Part shown: piece after piece, positions 47,373-55,428 of the stretch
Numbering within the stretch: the first letter of the stretch is position 1
Layout: each line of letters opens with the position of its first letter
Made by a program: the position numbers and the translations under genes
Source of the DNA: Adlercreutzia sp. ZJ304
GTDB taxonomy: Bacteria; Actinomycetota; Coriobacteriia; Coriobacteriales; Eggerthellaceae
Reading direction: 5' to 3'
Assembly (NCBI RefSeq): GCF_011039075.1
Contig: NZ_JAAKEG010000010.1
Span: 28,379 to 92,378, forward strand
Length of the DNA: 64,000 nucleotides
Notes under the pieces: model-generated
What the model saw: only the letters and a program-made list of their open reading frames with translations
Told to the model about the DNA's origin: nothing
Databases searched by the model: none

Positions 47373-47807
47373 TTAACCCTCCATTTCGATCTTGCGCGGG
47401 TTTTGCGCTGCGTGCGGATGATCAGGACCGGCATAGACCTTCAACTTCTTGCCCTGAGCGCGACCAAGAGTTGTTTTTGGAAGCATGCCCTTTACTGCGT
47501 GTTGAATAACACGTTCGGGATGTCTCTCCATGGCCTCGGCAAACGTTTCAGACTTCAGACCGCCCGGATGACCGGTGTGGCGGAAGTATTCTTTGTTGTT
47601 CACCTTGTTGCCGGTTACGCGGATTTTGTCCGCATTGACGATTACCACAAAATCTCCCACGTCAACATGGGGCGTGTATTGCGGTTTCGTCTTGCCGCGC
47701 AAAATGTTGGCAGTCAGCGATGCTACGCGACCGAGAACTTGATTCTCAGCGTCGATTAGCACCCACTCGCGCTCAACCTCGCCGGGCTTTGCGTGATACG
47801 TTTTCAT
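47373..47807 (-). CDS. rplM: 50S ribosomal protein L13
   Basis: 144 residues from the ATG at 47807. [50 protein letters not shown] and [22 protein letters not shown] are typical. It forms the standard rplM-rpsI operon and is preceded by a long, hairpin-rich leader. Confidence 0.97.
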   Translation of the reverse strand: MKTYHAKPGEVEREWVLIDAENQVLGRVASLTANILRGKTKPQYTPHVDVGDFVVIVNADKIRVTGNKVNNKEYFRHTGHPGGLKSETFAEAMERHPERVIQHAVKGMLPKTTLGRAQGKKLKVYAGPDHPHAAQNPRKIEMEG

Positions 47808-47810
47808 CAA

Positions 47811-47995
47811 ACAATTCCTTACTTTTTTGTCCGCTTTGTGGTTGAAGCACCCGCATACGCGGGACCACTTGGCAGAGTGTGCAGTTTCAAAAGTGCAGCG
47901 CTTTCGCTTGACCGGTTTCCTAAGCCGGTGCGGTGTTTGGGTCTGGACACCCGCGCTACCGTAAGCGGAATGCTGCTTTTACGGGGCTTTTGAAA
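47811..47995 (-). promoter_or_regulatory. Structured leader of rplM-rpsI
   Basis: About 185 nt between a minus-strand -10-like TTATAAG at ~48000-48007 and the rplM start. It contains nested stems: GTGGT (47838-47842) with ACCAC (47864-47868), enclosing CCCGC/GCGGG (47850-47863); and ACCGG/CCGGT at 47911-47929. A leader this long and folded fits autogenous control by L13 or S9. The known Firmicutes L13 leader is the precedent, but I cannot say this is the same class. Confidence 0.45.
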
Positions 47996-48163
47996 GCAAC
48001 TTATAAAAGATAAATTAAAGAGCGCACTATGTCAACGAAAATGTAGCGAAAATACCGCCCGAACAGGGAACAGGCAATAGATCGTGCTTGTTTGTATTGG
48101 CATTCAGAACACTAGTGCTTCATGTAGCTTTTATTAGTTGAAAATGGCATTAATCAATCAACG

Positions 48164-48251
48164 TTAACTTCCCATTTCGTGATATACAAGTAAATATTAA
48201 CTTCACATTTCGTGATAAATTCGCTATGCTTTACTTCCCATTTCGTGAATA
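48164..48251. promoter_or_regulatory. Three 21-bp direct repeats at exact 33-bp spacing
   Basis: TTAACTTCCCATTTCGTGAT at 48164, TTAACTTCACATTTCGTGAT at 48197, and TTTACTTCCCATTTCGTGAA at 48230. The step is 33 bp each time, three helical turns, so a protein would bind on one face. They lie just upstream of the decapitated ATPase gene at 48273 and were probably its operators. 48010-48163 upstream shows nothing I can name. Confidence 0.75.
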
Positions 48252-48272
48252 CACCCAGTAAAGAGGCATATA

Positions 48273-48350
48273 ATGATTTTCAAAAGAAAAGCCTACGAAT
48301 TGCTTCTAGAATGGAAGAAAGGCAACGGAAAGTCTGCCGTGCTTATCTAA
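48273..48350 (+). pseudogene. N-terminal remnant of an AAA (ATP-binding) protein
   Basis: ATG at 48273 followed by 25 codons (MIFKRKAYELLLEWKKGNGK...) and a TAA. This is the usual opening of a AAA_14/DUF4143-type ATPase, just before its Walker A motif, and then the frame stops. GAGG precedes the start. The remainder of the gene is gone, replaced by glycosyltransferase-derived sequence. It is a different subfamily from the intact ATPase at 48623. Confidence 0.6.
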
Positions 48351-48460
48351 TGCATACGATTTTTAGCTGTTTATGTGTTTGCGCAAGAATAATGTGTTCG
48401 CGTTTTCATTCATACCACAGTATTGTATCAATCGTTGCTTTCGAAAATCTCTGTTAAAAC
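48351..48460 (-). pseudogene. 5'-end remnant of a family 2 glycosyltransferase gene
   Basis: The sequence matches the intact glycosyltransferase at two places. TGCATACGATTT.TAGCTG...GTTTGCGCAAGAATA corresponds to ~50911-50949. ATGTGTTCGCG.TTTCATTCATACC and TATTGTATCAA correspond to ~51039-51080, which includes the start codon and upstream DNA. About 90 bp present in the intact gene are deleted between the two. Confidence 0.75.
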
Positions 48461-48512
48461 GGTTGAAAAAAGGTTATGCTGCGTGATTTCGCGGCTATTT
48501 AGGTTGAAATTC

Positions 48513-48581
48513 CCTCGAAAAACACGATTGAAAATCCTCGAAAAACACGATTGAAAATCCTCGAAAAGCACGATTGATATG
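48513..48581. repeat. Three tandem 23-bp repeats before the AAA/DUF4143 gene
   Basis: Units start at 48513, 48536 and 48559. The first two begin CCTCGAAAAACACGATTGAA and are identical; the third has small changes. The array ends 41 bp before the ATG at 48623, in the promoter region. Confidence 0.85.
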
Positions 48582-48622
48582 CTACAGTATAGAAAAATAT
48601 CCTACTTGAGCTAGGAATAACC

Positions 48623-49909
48623 ATGTATACAAAACTAAAGCCTGCAGGATATATTCCACGTTTATTGGATAGCTTGGTAAGTAATAGACTGCAGCAATTT
48701 GGAGCTGTTGAAATATGCGGAACAAGGTGGTGTGGGAAATCTTGGACGGCATCGGCGTTTGCAAAAAGCATCGTGCGTGTAGACGAAAACACTGCTTTAT
48801 ATATTGAAGATCCTGAATTGGCTTTGATAGGGGAAACCCCTCACACTATTGACGAATGGCAAGATGTGCCCTCAATATGGAATATTGTGCGTCATCGCAT
48901 AGATGATATGGCAAATTCTGCAGGGCAATTTATATTAACAGGGTCGTCTACTCCGCCTAAAGACGAAGCTAGACATAGTGGTGCAGGCAGAATTGGTAGG
49001 GTTCGCATGCGCACTATGACGATGACCGAAACAGAAGAATCCAATAAGTCAGTTTCTTTGGCTGGGTTATTTCAGGGAGAATTCGAGCCGCAGAAATCAA
49101 ACATGGGTCTTGAAGATATTGCAAGAATAATATGTCGAGGTGGTTGGCCAGCACTTCAGAACAAAAACCGATGCGTTGATAGCAAATACGTTATAGAAGA
49201 TTACCTAGATGTGTTATTCGATATAAGCCTGAGAAAGGCCGGTAAAGATTCAACAACGGCTAGGCGAATAGCTAAGTCGCTGGCTAGAAACTTAGGTACA
49301 AGCGCTACTTTAAAGACTATTGCAAACGATGCTGCCATGGGCGAGCAAAGAGCATTGACTGAGGAAACAATATCGAGTTACCTTACTGAATTCTCAATGA
49401 ATTATTTTTTGGATGAATTGCATGGTTGGGATGCACCTGTTAAAGCAAAATCGCGCGTGCGTACAAAGCCTAAGCGTTATTTTGATGACCCTTCATTAGG
49501 CGCAGCGCTGTTGTCGCTGAACCCAAATCGTCTTTTAGAAGAGGGGCAAGTATTTGGCGTACTGTTTGAATCGCTGTGTATTCATGATTTATGGGTATAC
49601 GCCAGCCTTTTGCCGGAGGCATCCGCTAGACCTCTTTACTATTATTCCGATAGTGATGGTTTGGAAGTAGACGTCATAATAGAGTTGCGCGATGGTAGAT
49701 GGGCTGCCATAGAAATAAAACTAGGAGAATCGAAAGTAGACGAGGCTACTAAAAACTTGCAACGTTTACGTGCGAAAATAACAGCGAATCCTGCTGCCCG
49801 AAATTCTGAACCTGAATTTATGGCTATTTTGGTAGGGAAAGGCGAATATGCACGCCAGAGAAAAGAGGATGGAATTTACGTAATACCCATAGACACATTG
49901 ACGGCGTAA
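48623..49909 (+). CDS. AAA ATPase with DUF4143 domain
   Basis: 428 residues from the ATG at 48623, with TAGGA upstream. The N-terminal P-loop domain has VEICGTRWCGKSWTASAFA (Walker A), HTIDEWQDVPSIWNIVRHRID and ILTGSSTPP. The C-terminal DUF4143 region resembles a PD-(D/E)xK nuclease, with SDGLEVDVIIELRDGRWAAIEIKLGE supplying Asp, Glu and Lys. These proteins are common in accessory regions; the function is not established, though defence or toxin-antitoxin-like roles have been proposed for relatives. The repeat array upstream suggests tight control. It is tail-to-tail with a glycosyltransferase gene. Confidence 0.85.
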   Translation: MYTKLKPAGYIPRLLDSLVSNRLQQFGAVEICGTRWCGKSWTASAFAKSIVRVDENTALYIEDPELALIGETPHTIDEWQDVPSIWNIVRHRIDDMANSAGQFILTGSSTPPKDEARHSGAGRIGRVRMRTMTMTETEESNKSVSLAGLFQGEFEPQKSNMGLEDIARIICRGGWPALQNKNRCVDSKYVIEDYLDVLFDISLRKAGKDSTTARRIAKSLARNLGTSATLKTIANDAAMGEQRALTEETISSYLTEFSMNYFLDELHGWDAPVKAKSRVRTKPKRYFDDPSLGAALLSLNPNRLLEEGQVFGVLFESLCIHDLWVYASLLPEASARPLYYYSDSDGLEVDVIIELRDGRWAAIEIKLGESKVDEATKNLQRLRAKITANPAARNSEPEFMAILVGKGEYARQRKEDGIYVIPIDTLTA

Positions 49910-49943
49910 AACTAGGCACGATGTTGCTTATAGATTTATCGTC

Positions 49944-51059
49944 TTAGTGTTTTATGCGGGCTTTTATTAGTTGAAGCGTTTGGCGCAGGTCGGTTTGGCG
50001 TAGCTCTGCCACGCCTTCGCGTGCAAGCCACGCTGCATATTGAAGCTGATTGGTTTTCGGCGCAGGAAGACCGCGCATTTGGGCGAAAAATTGCTTTTGA
50101 GCGGGCGAAATGTCAGGTTCGGCATATACACCTTCCGGGTTCATGCGCTCAAACATGGCAAGTGCAGCCGCGCGTATGCCCGGCGCATCCAAACCAACAG
50201 CTTTCTCCACTATGCCAAAGTAGCGAAAAGCGCGCTTATACTGGATAGACCATATTTCAGAATCGGTAACGTTTAGGCGCTCTAGTATGTCGGTAATGTC
50301 GTGCCAGCGTTCGAACGCCATCATAGGGTTTTTTTGCGCGAATGCAGCGTTTTTGTCTTCTGTGTCTTCGCGGTAACAATAGAAAGCCTCATCTAAATAT
50401 ACGATGTTTTTGGCTTGACACAGCGTTTCTATAAGAAACGGGTTGTCTGCCCAGCCTGCACCGGGTATTTCGGGAAAACGAATTTCGTGCTCGTTTAGAA
50501 AATCGCTGCGGTATAGCGCCGACCAAATGGAGGGATGGTGGCGCATGATTCGTGTAGCTTCAGCAATTTGGAAAGGCTGGCAAGGCGGATGGATGCGACC
50601 AGCGTATCGGCATGGAAGTTTGCGCTGGTGCGGCGTGTCGGGCTCGACAATACGCCAGTAAGGGGTTTTGATAATATCTATCTGAGCGTTGAAAGAGGCA
50701 GCAAAAGTAAGCATAGATTCATACATTCGCGGCTCAATCCAGTCATCGGGTTCTACAATAGAGATCCAGTTTCCGCGCGCTTTGGCAAGCCCTAAATTGC
50801 AAGCGCTACCGTATCCACCATTGGTTTTGTGGTGTACGCATACACGGTTGTCGTGCTGGGCGTAGGCATCTAATAGCGCTGCCGAATTGTCGGTACTGCC
50901 ATCGTTAATGCATACGATTTCTAGCTGCTTATATGTTTGCGCAAGAATAGAATCTAGGCATTGCTCAAGTGTTTGCGCAGCATTAAACACCGGCACAATA
51001 ACGCTAACCGTGGCGGTAAGGGTGTCGGTAGCAGGCAATGTGTTCGCGCTTTCATTCAT
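49944..51059 (-). CDS. Family 2 glycosyltransferase
   Basis: 371 residues from the ATG at 51059; a TTG at 51077 is in frame. SVIVPVFNAAQTLEQCLDSIL, IVCINDGSTDNSAALLDAYA, NGGYGSACNLGLAKARG and IVEPDDWIEPRMYESM (the DxD-type metal site as EPDD) form a GT-A fold. The C-terminal ~130 residues are helical without a membrane segment. It probably transfers a sugar to a cell-surface glycan or protein. It stands alone among the island genes and has a deleted duplicate of its 5' end at 48351-48460. Confidence 0.88.
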   Translation of the reverse strand: MNESANTLPATDTLTATVSVIVPVFNAAQTLEQCLDSILAQTYKQLEIVCINDGSTDNSAALLDAYAQHDNRVCVHHKTNGGYGSACNLGLAKARGNWISIVEPDDWIEPRMYESMLTFAASFNAQIDIIKTPYWRIVEPDTPHQRKLPCRYAGRIHPPCQPFQIAEATRIMRHHPSIWSALYRSDFLNEHEIRFPEIPGAGWADNPFLIETLCQAKNIVYLDEAFYCYREDTEDKNAAFAQKNPMMAFERWHDITDILERLNVTDSEIWSIQYKRAFRYFGIVEKAVGLDAPGIRAAALAMFERMNPEGVYAEPDISPAQKQFFAQMRGLPAPKTNQLQYAAWLAREGVAELRQTDLRQTLQLIKARIKH

Positions 51060-51150
51060 ACCGAAGTATTGTATCAACTATTGGTGCCCGAAAACCCTTG
51101 TTAAATATCTTCTAAAGCTATTCCAGACGATGGCAAACTGTATGATTGTA

Positions 51151-51265
51151 GTAACTTTGCGATTATGGTTGCTCCTGTTTTTCGATTACGGTAATTCCTA
51201 CTTTCAGATTATGGTCATTTCTACTTTCAGATTATGGTCATTTCTACTTTCAGATTATGGTAATT
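51151..51265. repeat. Five tandem 23-bp repeats before the Fic gene
   Basis: Units start at 51151, 51174, 51197, 51220 and 51243, each 23 bp. The last three share CTACTTTCAGATTATGGT; the first two are degenerate. The array lies between the divergent glycosyltransferase and Fic genes, ~200 bp before the Fic start. 51266-51467 otherwise holds only the Fic promoter region. Confidence 0.85.
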
Positions 51266-51467
51266 TATACCTATTGATTTCTAGCGAGTCAGTTGCGGTT
51301 AACCACAATCAGCCCTCAGCGTTCGGTTCAACCTGAAATCTTCTGCTTCAATACTCTCAATTGGATAATTTGAGATATTGAAGACTTGCGTTAATTATAT
51401 AAATTTGGAAAATAGTATAATTAATGGACTTTTTAAATCTATTAATTATATTCAAGAATGGATTTAT

Positions 51468-52703
51468 ATGAATTACGCCGAGTTAAGAAAAGTCTACTAT
51501 CGCGCAGAACAATCTGATCCAAACGAGGCTCTCGAAAAAGAGTTTACTGAAAGATTCAATTCTTCTTCTACGTTTAAATTGGATTTTTCCACAACCCACG
51601 GTTCCCTTTTTATAGCTGTGCCCAGCGAAATGACAACGCTTTTTGAACGAGTGCTTAGAAGGGAAAGAAAAATCTCAAAGCTCATGCAACAATTGCCCGG
51701 AATTGCCGGCGATGAAGTATTAAGAAGCCTCGTATTTGATGAGGTGATTAGCAGTAATTTTGTAGAGAATATTCATAGCACTAGGCGGCAAATAGAAGAA
51801 GCATTGCGAAGTTCTAACGAGAGCGGAAAGGTTAGACGTTTTCGCGAATTTGCACGATTATATCTTGATATGACCTTTTCTGTTCCAAATCTTCCTACCA
51901 AGCCAGATGATATTAGGGATATCTATGACAAGGTTATGGATGGGGAGGTGATGGAAGAAAAACCTGATGGCAGGTTATTCAGAAAGGATCGAGTGTATGT
52001 TTCTAATGGACTAGAAGAAGTTCATAGCGGTCTATATCCCGAAGACGAAATAGTAAACGCAATGGAAAAAATGCTCCGAATAGCTTATACAGAAGAAATG
52101 CCTTCCATATACGGGGCAATTGCAGCCCATTACATTTTTGAATACGCTCACCCCTTTTACGATGGTAATGGTCGTACTGGAAGATACCTGTTGTCTCTTT
52201 GGCTGGAAAAATCATTATCAAAGCCTACTGCTTTGTCTCTTTCTCGTGTAATCGCGAAAAATAAGGATGCTTACTATAAGGCGTTTAAAATTACAGAGGA
52301 TCGTCTTAATAAAGCTGAACTTACTTTTTTTGTATTTACTATGCTTGAGTTCATATTTGATGCGCAAAACGAACTGATCGATCGTTTGGAGCGCGGAACA
52401 GTACGTTATGAGCAACTTGAAAATGCTATGTCTGGTATACAAAAAAGTTTTGGATATAAAACTAAAGAGATGACTTTAATTTTTGCGTTGGCACAACAAA
52501 ATGAATTTGGCATGTTTAAAGATATTCCTTTGCAAAATCTTTCAGATTTGATCGGGGTAAGCCTCCAGCAGACCAGAAAATACTTGAGTAAGTTCATCCA
52601 AGATCAAGTGGTAAAAAAAGTAAGAGGAAGAAATCCGGTAACCTTTGCTCTTACTGATAATTTCTTTGAACAATATTTGGATGGTACTGAAAGAGATGCG
52701 TGA
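51468..52703 (+). CDS. Fic family protein (putative AMP transferase)
   Basis: 411 residues from the ATG at 51468; an in-frame start at 51378 has no support. The catalytic motif [15 protein letters not shown] matches HPFx(D/E)GNGRxxR fully. Upstream, [19 protein letters not shown] holds the inhibitory motif (S/T)xxxE(G/N) as SNFVEN (~96-101), so it looks like a self-inhibited class II Fic enzyme. The C-terminal ~80 residues ([23 protein letters not shown]) form a winged helix. Fic proteins usually transfer AMP from ATP to a hydroxyl side chain of a target; the target here is unknown. No separate antitoxin gene is adjacent. Confidence 0.92.
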   Translation: MNYAELRKVYYRAEQSDPNEALEKEFTERFNSSSTFKLDFSTTHGSLFIAVPSEMTTLFERVLRRERKISKLMQQLPGIAGDEVLRSLVFDEVISSNFVENIHSTRRQIEEALRSSNESGKVRRFREFARLYLDMTFSVPNLPTKPDDIRDIYDKVMDGEVMEEKPDGRLFRKDRVYVSNGLEEVHSGLYPEDEIVNAMEKMLRIAYTEEMPSIYGAIAAHYIFEYAHPFYDGNGRTGRYLLSLWLEKSLSKPTALSLSRVIAKNKDAYYKAFKITEDRLNKAELTFFVFTMLEFIFDAQNELIDRLERGTVRYEQLENAMSGIQKSFGYKTKEMTLIFALAQQNEFGMFKDIPLQNLSDLIGVSLQQTRKYLSKFIQDQVVKKVRGRNPVTFALTDNFFEQYLDGTERDA

Positions 52704-52747
52704 ACGGATGAATTTTTTGCATCGATGAACCGAAGCGAAAAATCCAG

Positions 52748-53178
52748 TGTTAATTGAATTCTTAATCTGAACACCCCTGAACATCCGTCCAGATTAAGAT
52801 TGTGCATGTCCATATTGCGATTGCAATCAATCTCGTTAAGTTGCGAAGTTTCAAATGCGTAGCGAGAGAAATAAATTGGCAAAAGTGGTCAAAACTTCCG
52901 ACTTTCCACGGTCGGATTGCCGTATAGCTGGCTTGAATTGTGGAGAACACTGGGCAAACAGCATTTGGCGATGCATCTATAGGCGCTATTCTGTGCTTTT
53001 CACAGTGGAAAGCTGGAAGTTTTGACCATTTTTCCGTAAAAAACTTTCTGCAAGCTTGTAATTGGGTGCTATGCAATTAGTTCTTTGGGCTGTAAGTGCT
53101 TAATCGCCCTTCAAGTTAGGCTCAACCTTTTGCAGTTACTTTAGGAAGAATTGCAGTTGGGGTGCAGCTAAGTTGCAT
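52748..53178. repeat. Dispersed repeat, copy 2
   Basis: The 153-bp core is at 52881-53033, with the same inverted termini as copy 1. The left flank from 52748 matches copy 1; the right flank (CCGTAAAAAACTTTCTGCAA onwards, to ~53178) matches copy 3. This copy therefore carries both flanks and links the other two. It lies just after the Fic gene and upstream of the HipA-like gene. Confidence 0.85.
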
Positions 53179-53280
53179 ATTGAGTCGCGAACGAATTGCG
53201 ATTGTGTCTGTCCAGATTAAAATTGCAATCAGTCAAAGAAATTTGTTTCTATTGCTAAATATTTATTTGGAAACTAAACT

Positions 53281-53320
53281 TTTCTATAAAACCTTGATGA
53301 ATTTCAAGGTTTTATAGAAA
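53281..53320. promoter_or_regulatory. 17-bp-arm inverted repeat, probable operator of the HipA-like gene
   Basis: TTTCTATAAAACCTTGA (53281-53297) and its exact complement (53304-53320) around TGAATT. It ends 18 bp before the start codon, next to the ribosome site AGGTGG. The protein has its own DNA-binding domain, so self-repression is plausible. Confidence 0.75.
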
Positions 53321-53338
53321 CCTATTTTAGGTGGAATT

Positions 53339-54673
53339 ATGGCTTTCGAATATACGGTCAAACAATGCGCGCAGAAACTTGGCATTAGCGCAACACGCGT
53401 CCATCAGTTGATAAAAGAAGGAATGCTTCCTGCTGAAATGATAGCAGGGCGATATTTTGTAGACGAAGATGCGGTAGAGGCGCGCGCCGAATCGCTTCCT
53501 TCCCCCGGGCGTCCTCCCAAAAGATCTAAAGAAGACCCTAGGTTTTTTACATTAATGAACCGAAACCATGAAGTTTTCGAATTCGTATACGACAATTTTT
53601 CCGACGAATTTACAGAGGTAACGCAAATCATAGATCCGTCACGAGCTCCTTTGGGATTAATGTCTCCGCAAGGTAAAAAAGTGTCTTTAAGTGCGCTTAC
53701 ATATTGGTGGAAGCACCGTTCAATTCCTCTATCGCGGTCTGGCATGGAAGCCAAATTGGCAACGCTTGGTCTTTCCGACCCCACACGACTTCCCTTCAAA
53801 AGTTTAGGACTTTCCCTTTCCGACCAGTATTGGATTCGCCCAAAAGAAATGAATCTTGATTGGCATTCGATCAATTACTTCAAAAATACATTTCCAGAAA
53901 TGCTATCAGGAGACTGGCTTGAGCAGGTTGGATTAGAATCTCCAGACAATACGTCTGAAGGGCAACTCCCTAAGCGATGGGTGCGAATTGATGGCGTTCC
54001 CGCGCTTATAAAAGGGGGCACATCTCTTAATCAAGAGCCCTACAATGAAATTGCTGCAACGTGTTTATATCGGCGGCTTCTTGCTCCCGAAGATTACGTT
54101 TCATATCGGTTAGAATTGCTGCCCGACGGCGAAACTGTGTCTCTTTGTGAAGTTTTTATAAGTGACGAGGAAGAATATATCCCTGCCTATTACGTAATGA
54201 AGGCGAAACACAAAGCGATGAATTGCAGCACTTACCAGCATTACTTGGAATGCTGTTCTCGATTAAAAGTGGAAAATGCAGAAGTAGCGCTTGCCAAAAT
54301 GATTGTAACGGATGATTTGCTAGGGAACACAGATAGACATTTGCGTAACTTTGGATTAGTTAGAAATGTTGAAACAATGCAATACCGCCCTGCGCCGCTT
54401 TTTGACACTGGCAGTAGTCTTTTAAACGAGAAGACGAGTGGTGCGCTTGCAAGTGGAGATCTTTCGTTCACAACCAAGCCTTTTCATGACGATCCTAATC
54501 AGCAATTGCGTTTAGTCAGCGACTATTCTTGGTTCAATGCAAATGCTCTTGAAGGCTTTGCCGAGGAAGTAGAGCAAATTTTTGCACTAAACCTCGCATT
54601 GGAACAGCGCATCCCATATATAAAGCAATTAATAAATAAGCGCATAGAGCGCATTCTTGTTATATCTTCTTAA
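53339..54673 (+). CDS. Helix-turn-helix / HipA-like kinase fusion
   Basis: 444 residues. Residues 1-45 (YTVKQCAQKLGISATRVHQLIKEGML...AGRYFVDEDAVE) are an excisionase/MerR-type helix-turn-helix. The middle (~60-210) is not recognised. The C-terminal half resembles HipA kinases: RWVRIDGVPALIKGG (ATP-binding lysine region), DDLLGNTDRHLRNFGLVRN (~325-343, catalytic loop with the HxxN pattern) and APLFDTGSSL (metal-binding Asp). HipA kinases phosphorylate tRNA synthetases or related targets and are toxins held by a HipB repressor. Here the DNA-binding part is on the same chain and no hipB gene is adjacent. The gene is enclosed by repeat copies 2 and 3. Confidence 0.8.
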   Translation: MAFEYTVKQCAQKLGISATRVHQLIKEGMLPAEMIAGRYFVDEDAVEARAESLPSPGRPPKRSKEDPRFFTLMNRNHEVFEFVYDNFSDEFTEVTQIIDPSRAPLGLMSPQGKKVSLSALTYWWKHRSIPLSRSGMEAKLATLGLSDPTRLPFKSLGLSLSDQYWIRPKEMNLDWHSINYFKNTFPEMLSGDWLEQVGLESPDNTSEGQLPKRWVRIDGVPALIKGGTSLNQEPYNEIAATCLYRRLLAPEDYVSYRLELLPDGETVSLCEVFISDEEEYIPAYYVMKAKHKAMNCSTYQHYLECCSRLKVENAEVALAKMIVTDDLLGNTDRHLRNFGLVRNVETMQYRPAPLFDTGSSLLNEKTSGALASGDLSFTTKPFHDDPNQQLRLVSDYSWFNANALEGFAEEVEQIFALNLALEQRIPYIKQLINKRIERILVISS

Positions 54674-54934
54674 GAATTACAGCTAAGTTGCGAAGTTGCC
54701 GCGCCCTGAAATGTTTGTTTTCACTGCAGGGTTTCTGCCGCAATAGAAACAATCACCAAATTGTTTCACAGTTTCGACCATGTTCGAAACCATAGATTGG
54801 AGCAGTATGATTCGGTGCGCATCGTAAAAGATGCGCTTTCCGCCGGTGGTGCGAAAGCAACATTTGCTACGCATTGTTGAAACAGGCGCATCTCGGGCAA
54901 TCAAACGGAAAGCGGATTGACAGAAATGCGTAAC
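54674..54934. other. Gap after the HipA-like gene
   Basis: No gene. GCGCATC/GATGCGC form a 7-bp stem with a 6-base loop at ~54818-54837, without a T-run. TTGCGAAGTTGCCGCGCCCTG resembles the flank of copy 2 in part. Otherwise nothing is recognised. Confidence 0.4.
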
Positions 54935-55258
54935 AAATGCGTAGCGAGAGAAATAAATTGACAAAAATGGTCAAAACTTCCGACTTTCCACGGTCGGATT
55001 GCCATGAAGGCAGCTTGAATTGTGGAGAACACTGGGCAAACAGTATTTAGTGATGCATCTATAGGCGCTATTTTGTGCTTTTCACAGTGGAAAGTCGGAA
55101 GTTTTGACCATTTTTCCGTAAAAAACTTTCTGCAAGATTGTATTTGTACGTTATGCAATTAATTCTTTGGGCTGTAAGTGCTTAATTGTCCTTCAAACTA
55201 GGCGCAACCTTTTGCAGTTACCCTAGGAAGAATTGCAGTTAGGCTGTAGTTAAGTCGA
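54935..55258. repeat. Dispersed repeat, copy 3
   Basis: The core is at 54963-55115, again exactly 153 bp with the same inverted termini. Its right flank to ~55258 matches copy 2 for ~140 bp. On the left, similarity starts only at AAATGCGTAGCGAGAG (54935). Copies 2 and 3 are in the same orientation, so they form direct repeats around the HipA-like gene. 55259-55428 beyond it holds only the promoter region of the LRR protein gene. Confidence 0.85.
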
Positions 55259-55428
55259 GAAGTTGCTGAATAAAAAGTTATGTGATTTAGCATATCTGTT
55301 TGCTATTAGCATGTGGCTCGTTATAGAATAGCTAATGTAATTGGTCATCGGGTAATTGCAAACTGTTTATTACGCTACAGCTGCATCGGGACGCAACTAG
55401 TAATAAACACGAATAGGGACAGACAAAT

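Noticed and set aside
48513..48581. CRISPR array at the 23-bp tandem repeats, and likewise at 51151-51265 and 7522-7631
   Set aside because: The units are directly adjacent without spacers, and no cas genes are present.
52762..53076. Minus-strand frame through the dispersed repeat, similar in all three copies (VFSTIQA...RPWKVGSFDHFCQF)
   Set aside because: It falls exactly on the inverted-repeat core, has no ribosome site, and its similarity is explained by the DNA repeat.
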